This document shows, piece after piece, positions 36,477 through 49,750 of a stretch of 64,000 nt of DNA. The notes below the pieces were generated by a model. That model did not search any database. It was given only the letters and a program-made list of their open reading frames with translations, and was not told the origin of the DNA. The DNA comes from Eudorina sp. 2006-703-Eu-15. Taxonomy: Eukaryota > Chlorophyta > Chlorophyceae > Chlamydomonadales > Volvocaceae. Each line of letters begins with the position of its first letter. Position 1 is the stretch's first letter. A program made the position numbers and the translations under genes. The stretch covers positions 1 to 64,000 of the forward strand of contig BDSI01000055.1 in the NCBI GenBank assembly GCA_003117195.1. Reading direction: 5' to 3'.

Positions 36477-36833
36477 GGCGGGCTGGGCTGGGGGCTGGGC
36501 GGGGGGCTGGGCTGGGCTGGGCTGGGCTGGGCTGGGCTGGGCTGGGCTGGGCTGGGCTGGGCTGGGCTGGGCTGGCTGGGCTGGGCTGGGCTGGGCTGGG
36601 CTGGGCTGGCTGGGCTGGGCTGGGCTGGGCTGGCTGGGCTGGGCTGGGCTGGGCTGGCTGGGCTGGGCTGGGCTGGGCTGGGCTGGCTGGGCTGGGCTGG
36701 GCTGGGCTGGGCTGGGCTGGGCTGGGCTGGGCTGGGCTGGGCTGGGCTGGGCTGGGCTGGGCTGGGCTGGGCTGGGCTGGGCTGGGCTGGGCTGGGCTGG
36801 GCTGGGCTGGGCTGGGCTGGGCTGGGCTGGGCT
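36477..36833. repeat. (GGGCT)n pentanucleotide satellite
   Basis: About 70 tandem GGGCT units. In the first half the array is broken at intervals by a 4-base unit (GGCT). The reverse strand reads (AGCCC)n. Conceptual GWAGL or AQPSP proteins over it are artefacts. Confidence 0.95.
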
Positions 36834-37833
36834 CGGGGAACACGCTCACGAGCCCCGTGCGACGCCGCGGCCAGCGCTTAGAGCGCTGCTGGCGCATAAC
36901 ATTCTTTGTGCGTACGGTAGGACACTCTGGGGAAAGCTCCCCAGTTGTCAATCTCCCATTTTAACATACCCCATGTCGTACATATGGCAGTACATTTCAG
37001 TACATATAAGTTGGGCGTGGAGTGGAGTGCAGTGCAGTGGAGGCGGTTGTGCTGCGGCATGCGCTGGGCGCCTAGCTTATTCCTGCTCCTGCTTGCTGGA
37101 GTTGTTGCGCACCACCAACACTTTATAAGGGTGGGTGTACGGTGGGGCGCCTGACGTCGGCGGACGTCGGGTACGACGTACGGTTGCCGTACCACGGCCT
37201 GCAGTGCCTCGACGCCCCACGTCCCCGGGCCTTGCCGCGCTGGACCTGGTCGCCGGTGGAAGGTTGACGGCGGGAGGCGCGTGGAGGCACGGCAAGTTAG
37301 TTGGTAGGCCGTTGCTGATGCAATAAATGATTTGATGTTTGACGACGGCGGCCAGAGCCCAAAGCCTGTCATCGTGAATGGGTTGCGTGTTGCGGCGTCG
37401 CCATCCTGGGAGGCGCAGCGCGCCGACGGGGCGGTGGCGCAGTGCCCGGAGCCGGCAGTATGTGTTTAATGTTAGACCCAGTATGCTGTCTTTTGCGGCA
37501 CGGGCCTCATTCCCATAGACGGCGTGAAGGGGTGGACTACAGTCAGGTCGAGGCACCCCAGCTTGAAAGGTGCAGGATGGTTTCGCGGCAATGGGTGCGC
37601 CCAGGAAGGGCTGGACGACGGCCGGGTCATGACACGTTGACACCCCATCCGACTGGTGCAGGACGGACGGGTCGTGCGGCGCGGGCTGCTGACTCCCCCG
37701 GGGCAGCATACCGTACGAGGTGGGACAGCCCGATTCGGGGCGAAGATCCATTTTGATGGCGGTTTGACACTACACCGTACACGGTTGTAACGCTTACAAA
37801 CACACCGTCGCAACCGGGCTGGGTCGGGCTGGA

Positions 37834-38921
<1,088 letters not shown>

Positions 38922-41178
38922 TGGACATCGTGGCGAGACCATTCGCGTGGGTACATGAGGGAGCGTTGGTCAATGCGCTGTCTTGGCTGGACAGCTTGGA
39001 CTGGTCGGCAGCTCGGCACCCAGGGGCGGCTCTCGCAGCCCCCGCGACTACGCACTGCGCGCCACCGCCAGAGGGGGGCACGGACCTCCACGCTGGTGGT
39101 CGGTGAAGGGTGGTGGACTGCTGACGGCGCCGCCTGTGTGGCTAACCCCCCCTCTGAGCGGTCCTCGTGCGAACGGGTTGGCGCCCCGGTACGGCAATGC
39201 GGGACCGGGGCGGGGGCCGGGGCCGGGGGAGGGATATCTCCGCAGGGCCGTCGAGGCGCGACTGCTTCATTCGCAGTGTGGGGTTTGCGAGTTCGCGGAT
39301 CGGTAGCTGCTGCCGTACATTTTTCGGTGTGCTTGCCATACATTCGCTCTTCTGCAGCTGTGCCTGTCCTTCCGCCGTGTCCCGGGCTCCTGCCGTCCTA
39401 CGCTTCTGTACAATTCTGTACGCTCCTGTACGCTTCTGTCACCCGTCGCGACTCTGCGGTACAACTGCCAAAGGACGTCACAGATCAAGGACAGATCAAG
39501 GACAGATCAAGGACTGACGTTTCCCTGCCGCTCGATCCAGGGATCCACTGTAACAGATCAAGAGGTGACCCACTGCCCGGGGCTCGGTAGGTCCCCCGCG
39601 GACAGACCGGGCCCCTGGAATGGCGCGGACGTGCGATTATTGCCCTACGATGCTACATAATTGTTGTGTTTGTGTTGAACCAGTGCTGGGTCTAAGGGTT
39701 TATGTCGCGGATTTGTATGATGCTATAGGACACCTTCAACCATCATCACACGGAACCTACGCCATACGAACCGTAGGGTCCAAGGCGGTTGATCCTGCCA
39801 ACTAAGGATCCCACCTCATCCATTCACCCGCACATCCGTAGAGACAGAGGGTTCAGCAATCGCCACCGATCTAGCGTGCGAATCTCAATCCATCAACTGT
39901 GATCGCAACTCCACATCTCAGCAACTAGCCATAATCTCATGCTCCCAAACAATGTCGGGGGTCACCTTAGGACTCGAACCCAGGACCTTCATCCGCCTAA
40001 TCGCGGTAGTGTCACCTGACCTGACCGTATTGACCTGTGCCGTAGTGACCATGACAACATGAGCTTTGGTAAGGGCGCCAAGGCGGAAGCAGCGAGGTCC
40101 CCGCGACCGCTACCAATGCGGAAGGGTCTTCGGGTTCTCCTTGATGGTCGTACGGCGCTGAGACGTCGAGAAGCAAGGTGCAGCCAAGCCGTGCAGCGCC
40201 TGAATGCGATTGCGAATGATCTGTCCTGTAAAGCGATGCCCGTCCGCGCGCCATCATAGGCCATCATCAAACGGACGATACGTGACGATGCTTACCGTCA
40301 GAGCTCTGCTTACCATCTACCCCTTCAGAAGGACCGTTGATTACGCATTCGTCAGCGTCACAGCCCTTTGCAATAACTGCTCTGTCTTTCCATGCATCTT
40401 CGTACAGTACTTGGTTTCTCGGGAAGGAATGTAAACATGACAACGGTACGTAACGTAGTTCGTAGTACGTACTTCAATTACACCGTCCACCACGCGCTCA
40501 ATTTGTCTATGAGATTTGGTACTCATATATTGTTTCTGAATAGAAATTCCAAGGCTTGGCGTGTACGCTGTCAATCAACCTGAACAGCAATAAAAGCAGC
40601 ATGTGAGAAATGTCTATCGTCCTTTCATATTGAGGCTTCAACAATTATGGCCAAGCAACGCACGTGGGATGCGCACGCGTAGGGAAAGTTGCAGGAAATA
40701 ACGCACGTGGACATCCTCATAGTACAACGAATTGCGCACGTTTAACGTTTAACGTTGCAATACGGTCGACTTCTCGCAAATCCACCAAATCTTTGCACAT
40801 GAAGCTGTTTTATTGCGCAGTTGGTCTTCGCGCTCTTTCGGGTCGCCCGCATGACCGTGTCATGGCGGAATCATCTTCTTACGCTGAAATAGGGTCCCGC
40901 GAGGGATTTTGTCGGCGTACTAGTTCCACCAACACCTGCAGTACATAAAAGTATATTTACAAAGAGCCGTTCACTTGCGGTTCTTTAACGTACAGCAGGG
41001 ATTTCGTCGGCCACTCAGACCGACAGCACGATTGCATTCCTCGCCCCTACATAAAGTCAGAATATAATTTGTGGATATAACAAAATATTATTGTATCTGA
41101 GCCACTGCTCGTATACTTCTGCTTAGCGGCGACTGCTTGCATAACTGTAAAACCTCTAGACAAGGTCTCTTCTCCCAC
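38922..41178. other. Region upstream of copy B
   Basis: No gene is recognised. There are short tandem repeats at 39477-39512 (ACAGATCAAGG three times) and CTGTACGCTTC-type repeats at about 39400-39438. From about 39620 the DNA is AT-richer up to the start of copy B. A tRNA-like B-box lies on the - strand near 39970. The 3' part is presumed to be the copy B promoter. Confidence 0.45.
39955..40060 (-). repeat. Possible degraded tRNA-derived short element
   Basis: On the - strand CCTGGGTTCGAGTCCTAAGG (about 39968-39987) contains the GGTTCGAGTCC-like B-box of RNA polymerase III genes. The T-stem is imperfect and I cannot fold a full cloverleaf or find a convincing A-box. A decayed tRNA or tRNA-derived SINE is more likely than a functional tRNA. 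Confidence 0.25.
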
Positions 41179-44100
41179 ATGAGGTCGGAGGGCGCTGAGC
41201 CCGACATAAGCACGGATGTGCTTATTGTCGGGGCGGGGCCCGCGGGCTTGATAGCGGCAGCGGCGCTTCAATCGGCGTCGTCGGCATTGCAATTGTCCAT
41301 ACTGGAGGAGGCCACGGTGCTTGGCGGCTGGTCGAATAGGGTGTCCTGTGATAGTGCGACAGGTAAACCTAGTTTTGCATTTGTCGTGCTTCGGTAAAGT
41401 TGAGAGGCTGAGGTTCGGCCACTTGCTCCTTCCAACAGGGCCAGCGCATTCGTTAACATTTTTCGACGCGGCGTTTCATACAAGGCTTCCTGACAATGCT
41501 TCGGTGAGGGGATGAGTTTTTACTGCGCGCGCCTTTCAGTCGCCACTCACTTCGAGAACGTCACAACGGCGTGCTGCGCCCATTCTTGACGAACGTGTCG
41601 CGAAAAGAAAGGCTGGTGTCGTCCATTAATACGTAATTATTTCATCAATCAGCAATCAGCAACACGACGGCTTCCTGACGCCGTGCCTCACACGCAGGCT
41701 GCCGACGCGCGGGCGTACTTGACGGCCTTCGCCGCCGAGCACGCGCTGGAGAAGCGGTTGCGGCTGCGTTGCCGCTTGACGCATCTGAGATACGACGCGG
41801 ACGGCACCGCAGCCACACAGCGCCGGTGGCACGCGACCTACGAGGACCTGGAGCTCGGCCGGCCATGTACGGCGGTTGCTCACCACGTGGTGCTCTGTAC
41901 GGGCAGTGGCCTGCACGACGGCTCCGACCCCAACGCCCCCCAATCCGGGCCCACCCTGGACCTGGGCTGCGGCCAGGTGTGTCGCCGGGGTGCCTGGACG
42001 TGGGGTGCTTCCCTCCTGCTCAAATTCCATTCCTGACACCAGCAGACTCCCCGCCTTGATGTCTGCGTCATTGCTTTGTCGAAGCACCCTTCCTGTTGCG
42101 GAGGCCCGTGGGAGTGGCGGCGGCGGGGGCTGCGCACGCTGAGTCTTACCATCGCACGCGGGCAGTCCCGCGGGTCGTTCAGGCTGCGGCACGCGCCCGG
42201 GGCCGCATGGCGGGATATTCACAGGGGGGTTGGGAATGCCCCTTCTCCCATCCGCCCTCGCCCTCCCCCTTTGCCTGCCCTACACACATGCCTGCCCCAG
42301 GTCCCCCTCCCAAGCCACGTGCGGGTCATGGACTACCTGGCGGCTTCCCCGGGTGATCTGTCCGGCGGCGGCGTCGTAGTCGTCGGCGACGGTGCGCAGG
42401 CGGCTGCGGGGCCAGGTGGCGCGATTGTCTTGCAAAAAAATGGCGCCGAGACCACCAGCCTGACAGGGCAGGGCAGGGCAGGGGAGGGCAGTACTATGAA
42501 AGACAAGTTGGGCGAGGCTGAGGGGGGCCGGGGTTGGCTGCCGGCGTGGAGGGGTCTAGGTGGGTTCGGTCTTGTTTTTCGCGCCGCTGTTCGTTCGGCG
42601 TTCTCTGCCTCCCTCCCTGGACCCCGCGCTCGCTCCTCGGCCCCCATCCGGTCGCTGAATCCACCACCGCCGCCGGTCGACGACTCGACGTGGCATGCAG
42701 GGTCGGCGGCGCTGGATTGCGCGTCGGCGGTGGCTCTGCTGACCGGCGGCAAGGGCGTCACCCTGATCGACCAACCGGTGAGGGCGGAGGTGTACGGAGG
42801 TGTACGGAAGGGTACGCCCTCGGAAGGTCCCCAGGGGGGCCGCCGCTGCCTCCCGTGGGCAAGTTTCCGTCTCACGTGCCTCTCCTTCCCTTGATACACA
42901 CTTCCGCACTCGGCGGGCTTCTCCTCATTTAACACTTGCTGGTTGTGGCGATGTGTAGTTTTGATACACATACTATACCACGCAACCGGGACTGGTTTGG
43001 CCAGGTTAGGTTCATCTTTCTAAAACCACCGGGTGCACACGTGTGCACTGCCGCTGCACTGGTTGTGGCGGTGTGTGTTTCGGGAGCTGCAGGTGGACGG
43101 GAGTCCGCCGTCTGTTCGGTCGGGGTCTTCGCTGATGGAAGCGGCGCGGCGCCGAGCGCTTGGTGCCGCCCTGCAGCCGCACCCCTCCGCCCCGGCCCCC
43201 AGCGCCGTGGGCCGAGCGCTCCTCGCGCCCACCAAGCGCCGCTTCTGGGCCTACGTCAAGGGCCGAGCGGCGGCGGCGATATCCCGAGGCGGCGGCGGCG
43301 GCGGCGGCAGCAAGGACGGCGGCAGCGGCGCAGTCGGCGCTGACGGTCCCACGTCGGCGCACTCAGCCGGCGTCACCGCTGATGCCGCTGCGGCCGAGCC
43401 GTCGGATGCCGCAGAGGCAGAACCCGACTTCGGCAGGCAGCCGTCGGGCCGCTCGGTGGGAAACTCGGGCCCGCCTTCGTCCGCCGCCGCCGCGGCCGCG
43501 ACGCCTCTCCAGGTGCTGTCGCGGAGCCGCGTGGTGCTGCGGGCGCCGAGCGTCACTGACCCACGGGTCATGCCCTTCCTAGGCGGCGATATCCGTACGG
43601 CGCTGCTCAAGGGCGACCCGTCGTCGCCGCCGTCGTCGCCACCGCCGCCGCCGACCTCTCAGCAGCCGCCACGTGCGGGGCCACCGCTCCAGGGGCAGAC
43701 CCCCGTGGCGGGCGGCAGCTCCGATCAGCTGGTGTTGTACAGAGGTGTCGTACATCCGGACCTGCCGGGCTTGGCGTTTGTGGGCTTTGAGGTACGGAAC
43801 GAAGCTCGGGTAGGGGATGTCGGGTAGGGGATGTCGGGTTATGAGCGGGGTTGCCCGTGTTCGAATCCCGTGACTCGCGCCGGAATCCGGACCTGGGATT
43901 GGAACCACCGCCGCACCTCCCGGTGTGGACGTTTCTGAAGTCAAACGGCGGATGATATGAAGTCATATAATCCGCTTGGCCTTACCTGGTCCTTGGCCTT
44001 CCCAGCTGCAACCTCCATGCCGCGGCTCCCCGGCTCTGTTCGGCAATACATTCCCTCCTCCCCTCTCCGCCCCGCTGCCCCCGGTTCTGTCCCCGCTTGT

Positions 44101-47100
44101 GTCCACGCTCCTGCCCCGCGCTTTCCCTGCTCCCTCCGAAACCACCCCAGGCCCACGCCCGCAGCAGCCTGTTGGTTCTGGAGCTGCAGGCCCAGTGGTT
44201 GGTGGCGGCCCTCACCGCCCGACTGCCGCTGCCCGGCCCCGCAGCCATGCGCCAGGACATGGCCAGGCAGCGGGCGTGGCGGGCGGCCGCGCTGGCGTCG
44301 CCGCTCATGTCGACCCATGGGTCACTGGCGCGCGCGCACGAGGAACACTATGTACGGCAGCTGCTGGGGGACCTGTCCGGCCTCGTGGAGCTGAGGAGGC
44401 GACCACAGTCGTTGAGTGGGGATCGATCCGTCAGCAAGGCGAGCGGCGGTGTATATTCGGATCGCGTGCTTGTACGACTGTTGCCGTACCAGGGCGCGAC
44501 AGGCGCGGCTCCGACCCCAGCTGCTGCACCTTGCCGCGGCGGGACGCCAGCCGGCAAGGTGCAGCCTCAACCAAAGTTGATGCACCAAACCTCCTGCGTT
44601 GACGTACAAACCGTACACGACGATGAGGACGAGCGCCTGGAGCCGTTGTCGACGCGTTGCTCGCCCGCAGCTCCCGGGAGCTGCCGCCAGCGTGTCGGGA
44701 TGTGGGTGCGTACGGCACGGCCGATTTCGGAGCCGAGTCGCAGCCCGACCTTACCAGCTACTCCCCGCAGTGGCGGCGGCGGCACCGCCGCCGCCGCCGC
44801 CGCCGGCCCCACTGTAGCGGACGGCGGCGCCGGCGGCGTGACAGGACCAGAGACTCCGGGCGCGCTCAGGAGCGGCACCCTCACCTCCCGAGGGAGCAAT
44901 CCGGATATGCCGCTCTTCGGTCCGCTGGTGCCGACGTCAGCCGCGACGTCGATGTCGGCGTCGGGGGCGCCGCCGCCGCGTCGCCACACGACGGCGGCGC
45001 TGGTTTTCCGGAACGGAACGAGTGACACGGGCAGCAGCGGCGGCGCCGCCGCCGCCGCCGCCGCCGTCGGCGGTCGCAGTGTCGACGGCAAAACGGCGGA
45101 GGGCATCGCCGTCGGCGACGGCGAACGGTCCAGCTGCGGTACGGCATCAGCGGGAAATAAACTGTCGACGCGCGGGGTGCTGACGTCATCCCAGATGGCT
45201 TCGAGTTTCTTCGCGGAGGTCCTCGAGTCGCCTGTTCACCAACGGAACAAGGCCGCGGCGCCGGCAGCAGCAGCAGCGGGAGCGGCGGCGGCGGCGGCGG
45301 CGGCCTTCACGGAGGCCGAAGCAGCCGGCGCTGCTGCGGCGACAGCGCCGCCGCCGTCAGGCCTCGCCGTGAAGACGGCTGCCGCCTCCGTCGCAGCGCC
45401 ACAGCAAGGCGTCGGCAGCCCGTACTGCGACGGCGCCTCTGGCGGCGCCACGCCCACCTCGGTCCAGCGACGCAACAGCGCGACCAGCCTGCCGCTGCTG
45501 AAGCTGCTGCCGCTGCCGCGCTTTGGCCAGGGCTCCGGCGGTGGCGCCGCCACCGCCGCCACCAACGCTGCCGCCGCCACGAACCCAGAACATCAGGGTC
45601 AGCCGGCTGCGCGGCGGGCACTTGCTTCCCGGCGGCCACCGCCCCGCCGATCCATGTCATTCAGCGACGGCATCTCTGCGCATCAGGCTCTGGCGATGCA
45701 GAATAAGGCTCACGTTCGTACCACCAGCGGCAGCCCCGCCGCCGCCGCCGCCGCCGCCGCAACCGCCGCTGCTACGCCGAACACCCTGGAAATGCAGCTG
45801 GCGGCTCTCCGGTCGCATCTTTTGGACCCACGGGTCGTTCCCTTCCCCCGCGCCGCCCGGTCGCCGGTCGGGCCCGCCGCCGCCGCCGCCGCCGCGGCTA
45901 CCATGCCATCGCCGCCAGCGTCTACTCCACTCGTCAAGGCACCGCTCGTCCCGGTTGCGCCAACGGTTGCTAGCCCTGTAGCGACTCACCTGCTCATTAG
46001 CCGCTGCTCGGTGACGGCTTGCGAAGAGGAGGATGGCGACGGCGTCGGCGCCGCCGACGCCGTGGCAGCGGAGGCTGCCGCCGGCAGTGACCTGACGGCG
46101 ATGGGCCAGAGACTGACGACGATCGAGGAGAGGCAGTTTTTGGAATCCGGATCCAGTTCCGTGGAGGGCATCCTGCGCGAAGCTCGGGACAGCGAATGCG
46201 ATGAAGGAAAGCCGCCACAGCGGCGCGGTGGCGGCGGCAGGACCGCCGCCGCCGCCGAGCCTCCAGCAGTGAAGCTGTCGCAACTTTCTCCGCCGCTGCC
46301 GCCGCCGTCGGAGAGGTCTGCCGCGGTGGCTCCTCCCGCCACCGCCGCCGCTACCGCCGCCGCCACCCCGGCCGCCGCCGCGGCGGCAGTCGCGGCTGCC
46401 GTCGCCGCCAGGCGACGGGCCCCGCCGCGGCGCAGTCAGACGACGTCCTGCCTGGTTGCGCCGCCGACCGGCGGCGGCGGCGCCGCCGCTGCTGCCGCCG
46501 CCAACAGCATGGGCACATCGGGCACGGCCCAGGATTCCATCCAGACCCGCAGCAAGCCGCCGACGCCGGAGGCGGCGGCGTCGCCCCGGCTGCGGCCGCT
46601 GTATCGCATGTCGGTCGGCGCGGCCGTGGCGACGGAGGCGCTCCTGGCGAGGCTTGCGTCGCCGCTCGGCGGCGGCGGCGGCGGCGCCGCCGCCGCCACA
46701 GACGGGCTGCGGCCGGTGCCGTCGAACGGCCCGCCAGGTACGAAGGCGGGCTCAGTGTCAGCCGCCATCACGTCGGAACTCGCGGCGTCGTCGAAGCCGA
46801 AAGTCGCGCCGAGCTTCATCGACAAGCGTATCGCCACCGGCGCGATCTCTATCCGCGGAGGAGGAGGAGGAGGAGGAGGAGGCGGTGGTGGGCCCAGCGG
46901 CGGCGGCAGCGGCCCGAAAGGGCTGGCGGCGCTCAAGCCCGGCGGCTCGGGCGGCGGCCATGCCCTCAGCAGATCACTCGGGGGCCTCCTCGGCGGCGCA
47001 GCGGAGGCCGCCCAGCTGCCGTACTCGGAGCGGATGTACGACGTCGCGCCGCCGGCGCAGGTGCGTCGTGACCCATTCCTGCGGCCCCGTCGCGCGATGG

Positions 47101-48485
47101 CGACGGATGACGACGCGGCGGCGGCGGCCGGCGGCGGCGCGGGCGGTCCCACGCAGCTGGCGTCGTCGCTGTGGGGGTCGGGCAACTACGCGGCAGCGGT
47201 TGACGCCAGTTTGGCGGCGGCGGCGGTGGCGGCGGCCTCGCGCGCCGAGACCTTCGCGTCGACGCCGCTGCCGAAGCTCACTGTCGGGCTAAACAACAGC
47301 TTGGAGGCGTTCTACGCGCCGCCGGATGGCGCCGCCGCCGCCGCGCGCGACGGGCGCGGTCCGCTGTTGCATCATGGGTCGAGCGCGCTGGTGGATTCGA
47401 GTCGGAACGCGGGGTCTAGCGGTGGCGGCGGCGGCGGCGGCGGCGTCGGTGGCAGCCAGCAGGCGGTGGCGCTGCTGCGTCAGTCGGGTGCTCAGATAGC
47501 CGCCCAAGGCGAGGATGATGCGGAGGATGGGCTGTTCAACATGGACATGGCGCCGTACACACGCCATGACGCGCCGAGGAATGCCGTACAAACCTCCGGG
47601 GCAGCCACACCGACCCACGGGACGGCGTCATCTGTCCTGCCGCGGCTGTCATCGCCCGCAGTTCCTGCCGAGGCCGCGGCAATGTACGGCGGGGAGTACG
47701 GTCAAGGCGGCGGCAACGACGGCGACCGGCAGGGTCCGGCCTGGGTTGTACGGCGTGCAACGCAGGCTCGGCAGGAGCAGATTGTTGGCGAGGTAGATTC
47801 TTTTCACACCGCCGGTTCTCCCCCCTGCGAGGTTGCGCTCCACTTCTTCGATGCGACGGGTTCGATGCCATAGATATTAACGGCGGCTGGTTGCGTCACC
47901 CCTCACCTGCTTGGGGAACCCCCGCCTGCGTTTTCATAAGGAGCTGCTGTCGCTTCTACTCTTATCATCTCGTTTCCAAATGCCGCGCATAATAGGGTTT
48001 GGGTTTAGGGTTTAGGGTTAGGGTTTAGGGTTAGGGTAAAAGTGCTAGCCCGTGGATTTCTCCGTGCAGCTGTAATCCTTCTTCGCCGCCTCCCGCCTTA
48101 TTCTGACGCGTCACTGACCCGTGGGTCTCTCATATCGCAGATCTCCTCCTGGCTCCGCGGGGCGCTCGCCAGGCGGGCCGTCGAGCCCGGCGCGCAGGAC
48201 CTTCCGCCGCCGCCGACGCCCAGGAGCCCGGTTGTCGGGGGCGACCCGCGGGTCAGTGACGGCGAGATGCTGGCCATTGGAATTCCCGCCCGCAGGCTGA
48301 TGAGTTCTAGCGGAGCGCCATCACCGCTGGGAGCATCCGCGGGGCCGCCCCTTTTCGGCGCGGATCCCGGCGGCGGCGCGGCCGCCGCCGCCGTCGCACC
48401 ACGACGTCGGCCGCCGTGCCGGAGCCAAACCGAGGCGTGCCTGAGGCGGCCCGTGGGACGGCTGGCCAACGCCGGCGAGGCATGA
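41179..48485 (+). CDS. FMO-like flavoprotein with large low-complexity extension (copy B)
   Basis: Eight exons join in phase: 41179-41362, 41439-41503, 41698-41976, 42301-42391, 42701-42777, 43093-43791, 44151-47792 and 48141-48485. They encode about 1793 residues. Landmarks are VLIVGAGPAGLIAAAAL (FAD), VVVVGDGSAALDCASAVALL (second dinucleotide site), YRGVVHPDLPGLAFVGFE and [18 protein letters not shown]. An Ala/Gly/Ser/Pro-rich linker of about 1100 residues follows. It includes GLLGGAAEAAQLPYSERMYD, which recurs in copy A and partly in C. The end is GPAWVVRRATQARQEQIVGE, then ISSWLRGALARRAVE. Intron phases 1 to 6 match copy A one for one, which supports both models. Unlike A, the GPAW block is not on a separate exon from the linker. 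The ATG at 41179 is chosen because exon 1 then matches copy A in length; another lies 42 bases upstream. Reaction and substrate are unknown. Confidence 0.8.
47992..48040. repeat. Interstitial telomere-like repeat
   Basis: The run mixes TTTAGGG and TTAGGG units (about six or seven), preceded by AGGGTTTGGG. It lies in the last intron of copy B (47793-48140). TTTAGGG is the common plant-type telomere unit, while Chlamydomonas reinhardtii uses TTTTAGGG. Confidence 0.9.
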
Positions 48486-49568
48486 GGCGAGTGATGGTGT
48501 CATCGGGCGGTGCAGCGGGATAGGTGTGTGAAAAGAAACTGATGGGGTGCGGTGTATTCATGCGGTGTGGTGCGAACCATCGAGCGTCGTGTTAGTGTTT
48601 GGAAGCCGATCAGCGTCGGCCGGTTGATGTGGGGGACAGCTGCGGTGCAGGGCGCCGGGTGCCGCGTCGGCGGGGCAGGTCGGGGGCCCTCACCCCCCCG
48701 CCCCCCTCGAGTGACCGGCCCATGACGAATAACCGCTTAACCGGTGGTTGGGCGCGGCCGCCATTCGGCTGCGAGGGGTGGTGTTTGGGGTTTCAGCTCC
48801 GGGTCTGATTGCCGGCTGCGAGGCGCCACCCACTCCGCCACCCAGGGTCTGTAGGACCCACGGCCCTCGGGATGGACCGGTACACACGGGCGGCTCTCAC
48901 CGCCCAAGCCCCGGGCAGGGGCGGGCGCAGGCGAACCGTTCCCGCGATTGATTGATGGAATTTGCCTGCTGGCTCGTTGTTGCGCTGACCGCATTAGGAT
49001 GATGTATTCATGTCCGACTGACGCGCCGTGCGGTGGCGGGCGGGGTCCATAACACGACGTGAGGCGCCCGGGGCCATCCTGTGTTTGAGAGGACGTTTCA
49101 TTCCCGAGGCGTCGTCCTCGGTCCCATTGAATGACGTCCGCGTCGCGGTCGTTGGACGCGCTCCGTGTGCTAGCCAGTGCTGCGGCCGGTCACCCTGAAC
49201 ACGCCCCGCCCCAGCCCGCGAGGAGGTGTACCCGGGGCTCCCCGCCACAGCGCGCCCCAGCTGAGATTCGATGCCGGGGCTCGACACGCCCAAGCGCGCG
49301 CCATGCCCGCGCGGTGGGACAGAGAGAGGTAGAGAGAGAAATCCTTGATATGTGTGTTAAGAAATGTTACCCGCCCGCCCGCCCGATGGATGTGTGTGTG
49401 TAAAAAATAACTGTGTGTGTGTGTTGTGCGTGAAGCGAGCGCGCCATCGTGGTGTGTCTGTCTGAAGTGTATATCGTTGTGTGTGTTTGGTGAAAAGGAC
49501 CCCATGCCTCGAGTGTACTAGGAATGATAATTGAGACGTGAGGTCCCCGCACTTCCCTATGTGTAGCG

Positions 49569-49569
49569 G

Positions 49570-49638
<69 letters not shown>

Positions 49639-49750
49639 TGCGTGCGTGCGCGCGTGCATGCGCGCGGGCGCGCGGGCGCGCGGGCGCGCGGGCGCGTGCG
49701 TGTGCGTGTGTTGAACAAGAAGCCCACCCATAACCGCCCAGGCCCGGCGT
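49569..49750. repeat. (GT)n / GCGCGGG block with embedded conserved word
   Basis: About 65 bases of GT grade into GCGCGGGC units. Then follows TTGAACAAG and AAGCCCACCCATAACCGCCC at 49720-49739, then GT again. The same 20-base word is inside or beside GT runs at 14001-14020 and 52540-52559. Confidence 0.85.

Larger units (their letters stand above)
35069..37833. other. Region between copies A and B, left part
   Basis: No gene is recognised. It begins with the copy A 3' flank, which includes a cluster of GTAC-containing CCGTACG/CCGTACA words at about 35255-35310. A (CAC)n run follows at about 35503-35540, and ACACAT-type repeats at about 35818-35888. A dispersed repeat starts at 35901, and the large GGGCT satellite is at 36477-36833. 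The open frames over the satellite are repeat artefacts. Confidence 0.5.

Noticed and set aside
36359..36964. Open frames encoding GWAGL or AQPSP repeats
   Set aside because: They are translations of the GGGCT satellite. Several frames are open and no unique coding sequence flanks them.
39955..40060. Functional tRNA gene
   Set aside because: Only a T-arm-like sequence is present. The stem is mispaired, and no acceptor stem or anticodon arm can be drawn.
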